DNA of 64,000 bases, from assembly GCF_007680845.1 (NCBI RefSeq), contig NZ_VEIY01000004.1, forward strand, positions 1-64,000. The letters are read 5' to 3'. Each line of letters opens with the position of its first letter. Position 1 is the stretch's first letter. The notes beneath the pieces are model-generated. The model did no database searches and was not told the origin of the DNA. It saw only the letters and a program-made list of their open reading frames with translations. Below are positions 44,111 to 52,650 of the stretch, in pieces. The stretch comes from Curtobacterium pusillum. GTDB taxonomy: Bacteria; Actinomycetota; Actinomycetes; Actinomycetales; Microbacteriaceae. The position numbers were made by a program, and so were the translations under genes.

Positions 44111-44785
44111 ATGACCACCACCATCCCCACCGAGAACACCGCCGTCATCGTCGTCGACATGCAGCGCGCGTTCTTCGACAACGACGACTCGCTCGGCCGC
44201 GCCGGCATCGACGTGACCCCGCTCCGACACGCCATCCCCGGCACCGTCGCACTCGTGGACGCGGCCCGGGCCGCTGGAGTCCCGGTGATCTTCACCCGCT
44301 ACGTCTACATGCCGGGCATGGTCGACTTCGGGGTGACGAAGGGCGCGAAGGCGACCGACCGGGCGGCGGCGAACTCCCTCGGGTACGGCACCGACGAGAT
44401 CGAGCTCATCCCGGAACTCGGCGCCCGTCCCGACGAGGTCGTCATCGACAAGTCGCGCCCCAGCGCGTTCTACGGCACGCGACTGGAGCCGGTCTTGACG
44501 AGCATGGGCATCCGCAACCTCGTGGTCTGCGGTGTCACGACCAACATCTGCGTCGAGACCACCGTGCGGGACGCCGGGCAGCGCGACTACGCCACCTACG
44601 TGGTGCGTGACGCGGTCGCCGAGTTCACGCCGGAGCGGAACCACTTCGCGCTCTTCGGCATGGGCTGGTCGTTCGGCGAGGTGGTCGAACTCGCCGACGT
44701 CGAGACGTCGTGGGGAGGCACTCCGTCCTTCGCCGGTACCCCGCAACCGCGCGTCGAGACACCGCTCCCGACCGTCGCCGTCTAG
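44111..44785 (+). CDS. isochorismatase-fold cysteine hydrolase (RutB-like family)
   Basis: 224 aa with AGGAG upstream. The catalytic triad is visible: Asp16 in VVDMQRAFF, Lys114 in VIDKSRPSAFYG, Cys147 in TTNICVETT, with the preceding cis-peptide loop GVTTN. The family cleaves amide or ureido bonds (nicotinamidase, carbamoylases, RutB ureidoacrylate hydrolase). It lies inside the transporter operon, between binding protein and ATPase, so it probably hydrolyses the imported compound or an oxidised product. Cytoplasmic. Confidence 0.9.
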   Translation: MTTTIPTENTAVIVVDMQRAFFDNDDSLGRAGIDVTPLRHAIPGTVALVDAARAAGVPVIFTRYVYMPGMVDFGVTKGAKATDRAAANSLGYGTDEIELIPELGARPDEVVIDKSRPSAFYGTRLEPVLTSMGIRNLVVCGVTTNICVETTVRDAGQRDYATYVVRDAVAEFTPERNHFALFGMGWSFGEVVELADVETSWGGTPSFAGTPQPRVETPLPTVAV

Positions 44786-44795
44786 GCAGCTCCCC

Positions 44796-44828
44796 GCGCG
44801 GGTCGGTCGTCCACCGGCCGACCCGCGC
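44796..44828 (+). terminator. intercistronic hairpin
   Basis: GCGCGGGTCGG (44796-44806) pairs exactly with CCGACCCGCGC (44818-44828). Eleven base pairs between the amidohydrolase stop and the ATPase start: a partial terminator or processing stem. Confidence 0.6.
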
Positions 44829-44871
44829 TCCCCTCAACCCACCCCGGTACCTCCCTCCCGAAGGCAGACCA

Positions 44872-46545
44872 ATGACCTCGCAGCCGCTCCTGTCCGTCCG
44901 CGACCTCGCAGTCACGTTCCAGACCCCGTCCGGCGACTTCGAGGCGATCAGGGACGTGTCGTTCGACCTGACCGCGGGTGAGACGCTCGCGATCGTGGGC
45001 GAGTCCGGCTCGGGGAAGTCGACCACCGCCGCGAGCGTGAACCGACTCCTGGCGGACAACGGGCACATCTCCGCCGGGAGCATCGTGTTCGACGGCACGC
45101 CGATCCACCACGCGCCGGAGCGCACCATGGTCGGGATCCGCGGGAAGGGCATCGGCCTCGTGCCGCAGGACCCGATGTCGAACCTCGACCCGATCCACCG
45201 CATCGGCACGCAGATCCGCGAGGCACTCGAGGTCCACGGGCTCGCGAAGGGGGCCGCCGCACGCACCCGGGTGGTCGAGCTGCTCGAGATGGTCGGCATC
45301 CCGGAGGCGGCGCGCCGAGCACGGCAGTACCCCCACGAACTCTCCGGTGGCATGCGGCAGCGCGTGCTCATCGCGATGGGCCTCGCGTGCCGCCCGAAGC
45401 TCCTCATCGCGGACGAACCGACGAGCGCCCTCGACGTCACCGTGCAGCGGACGATCCTGGACGAGCTCGACCGGCTCACGAGCGAGCTCGGCACCGCGGT
45501 CCTCCTCATCACGCACGACCTCCCGCTCGCCGCCGAACGTGCCGACACCGTCCTCGTGATGTACCGGGGCGACGTCGTCGAGCAGGGGTCCGCCGGTGCG
45601 CTCCTCGCGAGGCCCCAGCACGAGTACACGCAGCGTCTCCTCGCGGCCGCGCCCGACTTCGGGTCCGTCCGCCTCGTCGGCGACGGGCCGGTGACCACGT
45701 CCGCCTCCGCGTCGGACGGGGGCGTCCCCGCGCTTCCGGAGCCCCTCGTCCGACTCACCGAGGTCCGCAAGGAGTACCCCGTCCGGTCTGCCGGCTGGCG
45801 CCGGGAGGAGCCGTTCGTCGCGGTCGCCGGGTCGTCGTTCGAGATCGCCCGTGGCGAGACCGTCGCGGTCGTCGGCGGCTCCGGGTCAGGGAAGTCGACG
45901 ACCGCGAAGATGGTGCTCGGTCTCGAACGACCGACCAGCGGATCGATCACGTTCGACGGGGCCGAGGTCGCCGGGCTCCGCGGCGCCGAACTGATGCGGT
46001 TCCGGAGTCGAGTCCAGCCCGTGTTCCAGAACCCGTACGGATCCCTCGACGCCCGTTGGACCGTCCGCCGGAGCATCGAGGAACCGATGGTCCTGCACGG
46101 CATCGGCGATGCCGCCTCGCGACGTGCCCGGGCGCTCGACCTCCTCGACCGGGTCTCCCTGCCGGCCGCGACCGCCGACAAGCTGCCCAACGAGATGTCC
46201 GGCGGCCAGCTGCAGCGTGTCGCGATCGCCCGAGCACTGGCGTTGCAGACCGACCTGGTCGTCCTCGACGAGGCGGTCTCCGCCCTCGACGTCGTCGTCC
46301 AGGAGCAGATCCTCGAGCTGCTCGTCGCGCTGCAGCAAGAGCTCGGCCTGGCCTACCTGTTCATCAGCCACGACCTGGCCGTCGTGCGGATGGTGTCGCA
46401 CCGGGTGCACGTGATGGACCACGGTCGGATCGTGGAGTCCGGCACGCCGGAACAGATCTTCGGTGACCCCCAGGACGCGTACACCCGCACCCTCCTCGCC
46501 GCCATCCCGGGGTCGCGCCTCCTGGACGACGACCGCGCGGCCTGA
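44872..46545 (+). CDS. fused double ABC ATPase (DppD-DppF type)
   Basis: 557 aa. First cassette: Walker A GESGSGKST (residues 43-51), signature HELSGGMRQRV, Walker B LLIADEPTSALD. Second cassette: Walker A GGSGSGKST, signature MSGGQLQRVAIARAL, Walker B LVVLDEAVSALD. The oligopeptide-importer C-terminal PQHEYTQRLL and DPQDAYTRTLL follow each half. One chain powers the importer formed by the two permeases. GAAGG upstream of the ATG. Confidence 0.95.
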   Translation: MTSQPLLSVRDLAVTFQTPSGDFEAIRDVSFDLTAGETLAIVGESGSGKSTTAASVNRLLADNGHISAGSIVFDGTPIHHAPERTMVGIRGKGIGLVPQDPMSNLDPIHRIGTQIREALEVHGLAKGAAARTRVVELLEMVGIPEAARRARQYPHELSGGMRQRVLIAMGLACRPKLLIADEPTSALDVTVQRTILDELDRLTSELGTAVLLITHDLPLAAERADTVLVMYRGDVVEQGSAGALLARPQHEYTQRLLAAAPDFGSVRLVGDGPVTTSASASDGGVPALPEPLVRLTEVRKEYPVRSAGWRREEPFVAVAGSSFEIARGETVAVVGGSGSGKSTTAKMVLGLERPTSGSITFDGAEVAGLRGAELMRFRSRVQPVFQNPYGSLDARWTVRRSIEEPMVLHGIGDAASRRARALDLLDRVSLPAATADKLPNEMSGGQLQRVAIARALALQTDLVVLDEAVSALDVVVQEQILELLVALQQELGLAYLFISHDLAVVRMVSHRVHVMDHGRIVESGTPEQIFGDPQDAYTRTLLAAIPGSRLLDDDRAA

Positions 46546-46583
46546 CCGGCGGAAGACCATCCCTCAACGCAGGAGCTCAACGC

Positions 46584-47267
46584 ATGTACCTCGACACCTC
46601 GTCCGAGCACATCGACTTCATCTGGATGATCAAGAACGCGGTCGTCCCACGGCCCATCGCTTGGATCGGGTCGGTGTCCCCGCAGGGCGGCTACAACCTC
46701 GCGCCGTACAGCTACTTCCAGCTCGTGACCATGGACCCGCCGATGCTCATGGTCTCCTTCACGGGCTCCAAGGACACCCTCGACAACATCCGGCACACCG
46801 GAGACTTCGTGGTGAACCTCGTCACCGAGGGCTTCGAGGCGGACCAGACGGACACCGCCGCACTGTTCGACGCGACGGTCGACGAAGCCGCGCTGCTCGG
46901 ACTGGCCACGACGCCGAGCACCGAGGTGGTGCCGCCCCGACTCGCGGGCGCGAAGGTGGCGTTGGAGTGCCGAGCGACCGAGGAGAAGGAGATGCCCGGC
47001 GCGACCCTCGTGTTCGCCGAGGTCTTGGGCGTGCACACCGACGACGGGGTCCTCGATGACCGCGGTCGCATCGACATCGAGCGCTACCGGCCGGTCGGAC
47101 GTCTCGGTGGCGCGCTCTACACGACGGTCACCTCGGCGTACCGGATCCCGGTGCCCGCGGCGGAGGACGTGCTCGCCGGGTACCGCTCCGGCGTATTGGC
47201 AGGAGCAGTCGCGGATCGCACCACCGGGGTCCCGGAAGTCGAGGCGGATATCCGGTCGACGACCTGA
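46584..47267 (+). CDS. flavin reductase family protein (NtaB/DIM6 type)
   Basis: 227 aa, AGGAG upstream. PRPIAWIGSVSPQGGYNLAP, PMLMVSFTGSKDTLDNI and RHTGDFVVNLV are the FMN-binding segments of the flavin-reductase-like split-barrel family. It should provide FMNH2 to the following monooxygenases. A structured stretch follows before the next start. Confidence 0.9.
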   Translation: MYLDTSSEHIDFIWMIKNAVVPRPIAWIGSVSPQGGYNLAPYSYFQLVTMDPPMLMVSFTGSKDTLDNIRHTGDFVVNLVTEGFEADQTDTAALFDATVDEAALLGLATTPSTEVVPPRLAGAKVALECRATEEKEMPGATLVFAEVLGVHTDDGVLDDRGRIDIERYRPVGRLGGALYTTVTSAYRIPVPAAEDVLAGYRSGVLAGAVADRTTGVPEVEADIRSTT

Positions 47268-47274
47268 AATCCCA

Positions 47275-47367
47275 GGTCAGCAGTGCCTCGCCGGGTGCGG
47301 TGGTCCGCGTAATCGAATCCTCACCACGGCGACCGCGAGGCGAAATCGCGCACTGCTCGAATTGACC
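47275..47367 (+). promoter_or_regulatory. long structured intergenic element before the monooxygenases
   Basis: An extended imperfect hairpin: GGTCA (47275-47279) with TGACC (47363-47367), GCAGTGC (47280-47286) with GCACTGC (47350-47356), CTCGC (47287-47291) with GCGAG (47335-47339), and GTGGT (47300-47304) with ACCAC (47323-47327) around an 18-nt loop. About 48 nt separate it from the monooxygenase ATG. No known riboswitch class is recognised. Confidence 0.5.
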
Positions 47368-47415
47368 GCAGCAGCACCCGTCCCCACGTCCCACCCGTTC
47401 CCACCAGGAGTACGC

Positions 47416-48732
47416 ATGGCCGCCGACCCGTTCCACCTCGCGTGGTTCACCCCGTTCAAGACCCCCGCGTGGAAGTCCCCGTGGGCGGCCGACACCCCGT
47501 TCACATGGCTCAACGGCGAGTACTACATGGACATGGCGCGCTCGCTCGAGCGGGCCGGGTTCGACTTCATGATGTTCGAGGACTCGACCCTCGTCAGCGA
47601 CACGTACGGCGGCACCACCGAGAACGACCTGAAGCACGGCCTGCACTCCCCGAAGGGGGACCCGGTACCGCTGCTGCCGATGCTGGCGCAGGTCACGGAG
47701 CACATGGGCTTCATCGCGACGATGTCGACCTCGTTCTACTCGCCCTTCATTCTCGCCCGCGTCATGGCGACCATGGACCACCTCACGAAGGGTCGCGTCG
47801 GCTGGAACGTCGTCACGAGCTCGGAGGACCTGGCCGGCAAGAACTACGGCCTCGACCACTTGCTGCAGCACGACGAGCGGTACGAGATGGCCGACGAGTT
47901 CATCAGCGTGGTGAAGGCGCTCTGGGACTCGTGGGAGCCGGGCGCCATCGTCGCGGACCGCGAGACGGGGTACCTCGCCGACCACACCAAGGTGCACCCG
48001 ATCCACCACGAGGGCAAGTACTTCAAGGTCCGCGGCCCACTGAACCTGCCGTCCGGCCCCCAGGGGCACCCGGTCATCTGCCAGGCCGGCGGATCCCCGA
48101 AGGGCCGGGACTTCGCATCGCGACACGCCAACGTGCTGCTCTCGGCTCCCAAGGGCGTCGACCAGATGCGGGAGTACCGCGACGACATCCGCGCCCGCGC
48201 CGTGGAGCACGGACGGGACGCCGACGACGTGAAGGTCATGTACATCGTCCAGCCCGTGCTGGGTGAGACGCAGGCGGACGCGGACGAGATCGCCCGCCGC
48301 CGCAACGAGCTGACGCAGGACCAGATCGAGACGATCCTCGGGATCATGTCGATCACCACCGAGGTCGACTTCAAGCAGTTCGACCTCGACGCGCCGCTGC
48401 CCGACGACGTGACGACCAACGGCCACCAGTCGGGGCTCGAACAGTTCCGCAAGCGCACGCAGGGCAAGACCATCCGCGAGGCGCTCATGGGACAGCAGAC
48501 CGAAGCCGTCGAGCTCGTCGGCACGCCCGCGTCGGTCGCGGCGCAGATGGACGAGGTCATGGAGGCAGTCGGCGGTGACGGGTTCCTCATCCGCGGCGAA
48601 CCCGTGCGCACGCACTCCCGGCGCTACATCGACGAGATCGCATCGGGTCTGGCACCGGAGCTCCGCAAGCGCGGGTTGATCCGCTCCGACTACCCCGAGT
48701 CCACGTTCAAGGCGAACCTCGCCGCCTTCTGA
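47416..48732 (+). CDS. NtaA/SnaA/DszA-type flavin monooxygenase A
   Basis: 438 aa, AGGAG upstream. Luciferase-like barrel of the two-component type: HLAWFTPFKTPAWKSPW, VMATMDHLTKGRVGWNVVTS, DSWEPGAIVADRETG, HEGKYFKVRGPLN and CQAGGSPKGRDFA. The family uses FMNH2 and O2 to oxidise C-N, C-S or ring bonds (nitrilotriacetate, EDTA, dibenzothiophene sulfone, pristinamycin). A flavin reductase lies on each side of the pair. Substrate unknown. Confidence 0.93.
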   Translation: MAADPFHLAWFTPFKTPAWKSPWAADTPFTWLNGEYYMDMARSLERAGFDFMMFEDSTLVSDTYGGTTENDLKHGLHSPKGDPVPLLPMLAQVTEHMGFIATMSTSFYSPFILARVMATMDHLTKGRVGWNVVTSSEDLAGKNYGLDHLLQHDERYEMADEFISVVKALWDSWEPGAIVADRETGYLADHTKVHPIHHEGKYFKVRGPLNLPSGPQGHPVICQAGGSPKGRDFASRHANVLLSAPKGVDQMREYRDDIRARAVEHGRDADDVKVMYIVQPVLGETQADADEIARRRNELTQDQIETILGIMSITTEVDFKQFDLDAPLPDDVTTNGHQSGLEQFRKRTQGKTIREALMGQQTEAVELVGTPASVAAQMDEVMEAVGGDGFLIRGEPVRTHSRRYIDEIASGLAPELRKRGLIRSDYPESTFKANLAAF

Positions 48733-48743
48733 GGGAGACCATC

Positions 48744-50057
48744 GTGACCGCATCTCCGTTCCACCTCGGGTGGTTCTGCAACGGGACGTCGGTGCCCGCA
48801 TGGGCGCAGCCGTTCTCCGGTTCGATCGGTGACGACTGGCAGGACGCGCAGATCTTCGTCGATCTGGCCCGTGCCATGGAACGCGCGAAGTTCGACTACG
48901 TGCTCATCGAGGACAACACCTTCGTCGGGGACCGCTACGGCGACTCGATGGAGGTGTACCTGAAGTACGCGATGCAGGCCCCCCGCCAGGACCCGATGAT
49001 CGTGGCGACGCTCCTCGCCCAGGCCACCGAACGGCTCGGCATCATCGCGACCGCTGGGACCTTCGCCTACCACCCGTACCTGCTCGCCCGGATGGCTGGC
49101 ACCCTCGACCAGCTCTCGAAGGGGCGCTTCGGCGTGAACGTCGTGACCGGCACCAGCGACCGTGCGCTGCAGAACTACGGCCACGCCGGCATGGACGAAC
49201 ACGACGCGCGCTACGAGACCGCCGAGGACTTCGTCCGGGCCATGACCGCCCTGTTCGACACGTGGGAGCCGGGCGCCGTCGTCGCGGACCGTCGGACCGA
49301 GACGTTCGCCGACCACACGAGAGTGCGGTACGCCGATCACCGCGGACCCTTCTACTCCACCCGTGGCCCGCTGAACTCCGGACCCGTGCCGCAGGGTCGG
49401 CCGGTGATCTCGCAAGCCGGGGGGTCGCCCCGTGGCATCGCGTTCGCGGCGCAGCACGCCGACACGATCGTCGCCATCCACTCCTCGCCCGAGAAGGCAC
49501 GCGACTACCGGGACCGAGTGCGCGAGGCCGCGGCCGCAGCGGGCCGTGATCCCGACGACGTGAAGGTGCTGTTCGGTGTCTGGCCGATCGTCGGCTCGAG
49601 CGAGGCGGAGGCCCGGCAGCGTGCCGACGAGCGCGTGCAGCTCGCGATGGACAACATCGACATCCCCCTCGCGACGATGTCCAAGTCGACGGACATCGAC
49701 TTCTCGACCGTTCCACTCGACACGCCGCTCGGCGAGCTCGAGCTCGCGACGAACGGCACGCAGAACTTCGCGCTGTACCGGGAGCGGAACGCCGCCCTCA
49801 CCCTGCGGGAAGCGGTGGCCCGGGAGGCCGGGGGAGCCGGCCCGGCACTCGTCGGATCGGTCGAACAGGTCGCCGACCAGCTCGAGGCGTTCGCCGACGT
49901 GTCGGGCGGCGACGGATTCCTCATCGGAACCAACGGCGTCACCCGTCGGTTCATCGCCGAGATCTGCGACGGACTCGTGCCGGAGCTCCAAGCGCGCGGT
50001 CTGACACGGACCGAGTACGACCACGAGCACCTGCGGGACAACCTGCGGGCGTTCTGA
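48744..50057 (+). CDS. NtaA/SnaA/DszA-type flavin monooxygenase B
   Basis: 437 aa, GTG start with GGGAG upstream, 11 nt after monooxygenase A. It is a clear paralogue: HLGWFCNGTSVPAWAQPF, GTLDQLSKGRFGVNVVTG, DTWEPGAVVADRR, SQAGGSPRG. Tandem duplication with divergence. It may act on the next intermediate or form a mixed oligomer with A. Its NVVTG replaces the NVVTS of A near the flavin site. Confidence 0.93.
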   Translation: MTASPFHLGWFCNGTSVPAWAQPFSGSIGDDWQDAQIFVDLARAMERAKFDYVLIEDNTFVGDRYGDSMEVYLKYAMQAPRQDPMIVATLLAQATERLGIIATAGTFAYHPYLLARMAGTLDQLSKGRFGVNVVTGTSDRALQNYGHAGMDEHDARYETAEDFVRAMTALFDTWEPGAVVADRRTETFADHTRVRYADHRGPFYSTRGPLNSGPVPQGRPVISQAGGSPRGIAFAAQHADTIVAIHSSPEKARDYRDRVREAAAAAGRDPDDVKVLFGVWPIVGSSEAEARQRADERVQLAMDNIDIPLATMSKSTDIDFSTVPLDTPLGELELATNGTQNFALYRERNAALTLREAVAREAGGAGPALVGSVEQVADQLEAFADVSGGDGFLIGTNGVTRRFIAEICDGLVPELQARGLTRTEYDHEHLRDNLRAF

Positions 50058-50077
50058 CGACCGAGAGAGGAACGACC

Positions 50078-50911
50078 ATGCGCGGATACGTCGACACCGA
50101 GTGGGGCCAGGTGCACTACCGGGCCGGAGGGCCGGCTCCAGCGGACGCGAGCTGCGTCGTCGCGATGTACCACGAGTCACCCCGGACCTCAGCGGTCTAC
50201 CAACCCGTCCTCGACGCCTTCGCCGACGACGTCGCAGTGCTCGCCTTCGACACCCCCGGCTTCGGCCAGTCGGACGACGCACCGGCCGACCGACCCCTCG
50301 CCGACTACGCATCGGTGTTGCTCCAGGCGCTCGACGCACTCGGGGTCGACCGGTTCCTGCCCGTCGGCATGAAGACCGGTTCCGCACTCGTCACGGCGAT
50401 GGCGGTCGAGGCGGGGGCAGACCGGGTGCCAGGGGCCGTGCTGTACGCGCAGGAGGAGCCCGACGACGACGCATTCGAACGCTGGGCGACGGACTGGGCT
50501 CCGCCGATCACGTTCCCGGCTGATGGCTCGACCCTGACGAAGCTGTACGCGAAGAACGTCGGTCTGTACGGGACCGAGCACCCGAGGGTCCTCTACGAAG
50601 CGGTCGCCGACGCGATCAGCAACGCGGACCGCTACGCGTCCGTCTACCCGGCGGTCTTCCGTGGACACCGGCAGACCTGGGACGACATGCACACCCTCGT
50701 CGCCGCTGGCGTGCACCTCACGGTGCTCGAGCCTCCGACCGCGCAGTTCACGGACCACGACCCCATCGTCTTCGGCGTCGTTCCCGGGACGCACGTCCTG
50801 CCGATGCCCACCACCGGGCAGTTCCCGACCCTCGCCACGAGCGCGTTCGTCGACGCCGTGACCGGTGCACTGCACCGGTCGGGTCTGGTTGCCCCGATCG
50901 CCGCCGCCTGA
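50078..50911 (+). CDS. alpha/beta-hydrolase-fold protein with Lys at the nucleophile position
   Basis: 277 aa, GAGAGG upstream. Fold landmarks are present: AMYHESPRTS (oxyanion loop, residues 30-38), FDTPGFGQSD, and a nucleophile elbow that reads VGMKTG, so Lys99 replaces the usual Ser of GxSxG; the nearest Ser is 102. A His lies in PGTHVLPMP. Either an unusual mechanism or a non-hydrolytic role (for example decarboxylation or binding). It sits between monooxygenase B and the second reductase, where RutD-like hydrolases occur in the pyrimidine pathway. Confidence 0.8.
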   Translation: MRGYVDTEWGQVHYRAGGPAPADASCVVAMYHESPRTSAVYQPVLDAFADDVAVLAFDTPGFGQSDDAPADRPLADYASVLLQALDALGVDRFLPVGMKTGSALVTAMAVEAGADRVPGAVLYAQEEPDDDAFERWATDWAPPITFPADGSTLTKLYAKNVGLYGTEHPRVLYEAVADAISNADRYASVYPAVFRGHRQTWDDMHTLVAAGVHLTVLEPPTAQFTDHDPIVFGVVPGTHVLPMPTTGQFPTLATSAFVDAVTGALHRSGLVAPIAAA

Positions 50912-50954
50912 CACCGCTGCACGTTCCCGATCCGTCCGACCCCGAGGAGCACCG

Positions 50955-51452
50955 ATGTTCACCTCTCCGTCCACCGCCGACCCTGCTCTGCTCCGTCAGG
51001 CGTTCTCCGGCTTCCCGTGCGGTGTCGCCGCGCTGTCCGCCGTCGTCGACGACGAGCCGACCGTCCTCGTCGCGTCCTCGTTCACGGTCGGCGTCTCGCA
51101 GGACCCGCCCCTCGTCATGTTCGCGGTGCAACACACCTCCACCACGTGGCCGACGCTCGCCGGAGCACCGTCCATCGGGGTGTCGATCCTCGGGGAGCGG
51201 CACGAGACGGTCACGCGGCAGCTCGCGTCCCGGGACAAGTCCGTCCGGTTCATCGGAGTGGACACGATGGTGTCCGACACCGGGTCCGTGTTCCTGGAAG
51301 GAGCGCCGATCTGGCTGGACTGCGCGGTCGAGCACACCTACCCGGCCGGCGACCACGACATCGTGGTGCTCCGGGTGAACGGCCTGATGTCCGACTTCAC
51401 GCACAGCCCCCTCGTGTGGCACCGGTCCTCGTTCGCGAAGCTCACCGCATGA
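50955..51452 (+). CDS. flavin reductase family protein (RutF/HpaC type)
   Basis: 165 aa, GAGGAG upstream. FSGFPCGVAALSAV, ASSFTVGVSQDPPLVMFAV and GVSILGERHETVTRQLA match short flavin reductases that pair with two-component monooxygenases. The C-terminal HxPLVWHRSSFAKL type ending is typical. Second reductase of the cluster; the FMN reductase gene overlaps its stop. Confidence 0.91.
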   Translation: MFTSPSTADPALLRQAFSGFPCGVAALSAVVDDEPTVLVASSFTVGVSQDPPLVMFAVQHTSTTWPTLAGAPSIGVSILGERHETVTRQLASRDKSVRFIGVDTMVSDTGSVFLEGAPIWLDCAVEHTYPAGDHDIVVLRVNGLMSDFTHSPLVWHRSSFAKLTA

Positions 51453-51964
51453 GCAGCCCCGCGGTGACCGTCGTCGCGGGGAACCCGAAGCCGGCGTCCC
51501 GGACGCTCGAGGCCGCTCGCCTCGTCGCCCAGGCCGTCACGGGGTCTCCGCCGACCACGGTGATCGACGTGATCGACCTCGGCCCGGCACTGCTCGGTTG
51601 GGGCGATCCAGCAGTGACGGAGGCGGTCAGGGCCGTCGCGGCCTCGGATCTGGTGGTGGTGGCTTCACCGACGTTCAAGGCGACGTACTCCGGGGTGCTC
51701 AAGCTGTTCCTCGACCAGTTCGCCACCGGCGACGGTATGGCGGGTGTGACCGCCGTGCCCCTCATGCTCGGGGCCGGGCCGACCCACCACCTCGCGCCCG
51801 AGCTGCTCCTCAAGCCGGTGCTCGTCGAACTCGGAGCGGTCGTCCCCGTGCAGGGGCTGTACCTCTCCGACCGCGGCTTCGCGGAACCGGATGCGCTCGC
51901 TCCGTGGTTGGGGCGCTGGGGGTCGGCGATCACGGCGTCCCTGGCCGGCAGTCATCCGCGCTGA
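51449..51964 (+). CDS. NAD(P)H-dependent FMN reductase (SsuE/EmoB-like)
   Basis: 171 aa, ATGA overlap. Flavodoxin-like fold: VVAGNPKPASRTLEAA (phosphate loop), VVASPTFKATYSGVLKLFLD (FMN site). Relatives include SsuE, MsuE and EmoB, which feed reduced flavin to luciferase-like monooxygenases. Third flavin-reducing enzyme in the cluster, fully coupled to its neighbours. Confidence 0.91.
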   Translation: MSSPAVTVVAGNPKPASRTLEAARLVAQAVTGSPPTTVIDVIDLGPALLGWGDPAVTEAVRAVAASDLVVVASPTFKATYSGVLKLFLDQFATGDGMAGVTAVPLMLGAGPTHHLAPELLLKPVLVELGAVVPVQGLYLSDRGFAEPDALAPWLGRWGSAITASLAGSHPR

Positions 51965-52632
51965 TGCACGTGCTCGACTGGTTGTTCGACGCGCAGCTCG
52001 TCATCGGTGACCAGACGGTGTTGTGGCGTGAGGTGATCGGCAACGTGTTCGGGCTGCTGAGTGCCCTCGGCGGGATGCGTCGGAAGGTGTGGGCGTGGCC
52101 GGTGGGGATCGTCGGCAACGTGCTCCTCTTCACCGTGTTCATGGGGGCGCTCTTCGACACCCCGAACCCGGTGAACCTGCTCGGTCAGGCGGGCCGGCAG
52201 GTGATGTTCGTGATCGTCAGTGTGTACGGCTGGTACCGGTGGACGCACCGCCCCGATCATGCGACGACCGTCGTGGAGCCGCGCTGGGCCTCCTGGAAGA
52301 CCCGCGGGCTGTTGGTGCTGGCGCTGGTGGGTGGGACCGCGGTCCTGACGCCGGTGTTCCGTGCGCTGGGGTCGTACGAGCCGGTGTGGAGCGACGCGTG
52401 GATCTTCGTCGGGTCGCTGTTGGCGACGTACGGGATGGCGAAGAGGTGGGTGGAGTTCTGGCTGATCTGGGTCGCGGTCGACCTGGTCGGTGTGCCGCTG
52501 TTGTTCTCGGCGGGGTACTACGCCTCCGGCCTGATGTACGTCTTCTACGGGGTGTTCACCCTCACCGGGTTCTTCGTCTGGATGCAGCAAAGCCGCAAGC
52601 CCTCCGCAGCTCCGGTCACCGTCGGCGGGTAG
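51964..52632 (+). CDS. PnuC-family transporter
   Basis: 222 aa, ATG overlapping the previous stop by one base. Seven membrane helices; RRKVWAWPVGIVGNVLLF and GWYRWTH are PnuC landmarks, with WVEFWLIWVAVDLVGVPLLF near the end. PnuC members import nicotinamide riboside; the actinobacterial PnuX/RibM branch imports riboflavin. Coupling to flavin reductases favours riboflavin as cargo here (inference). Closed by a hairpin at 52651. Confidence 0.88.
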   Translation: MHVLDWLFDAQLVIGDQTVLWREVIGNVFGLLSALGGMRRKVWAWPVGIVGNVLLFTVFMGALFDTPNPVNLLGQAGRQVMFVIVSVYGWYRWTHRPDHATTVVEPRWASWKTRGLLVLALVGGTAVLTPVFRALGSYEPVWSDAWIFVGSLLATYGMAKRWVEFWLIWVAVDLVGVPLLFSAGYYASGLMYVFYGVFTLTGFFVWMQQSRKPSAAPVTVGG

Positions 52633-52650
52633 CGGACGCACCCACAGGGC

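Noticed and set aside
47300..47330. tRNA T-arm-like ATCGAATCC in the intergenic region
   Set aside because: No acceptor, D or anticodon stems fit around it, and the bases belong to the larger hairpin at 47275-47367.
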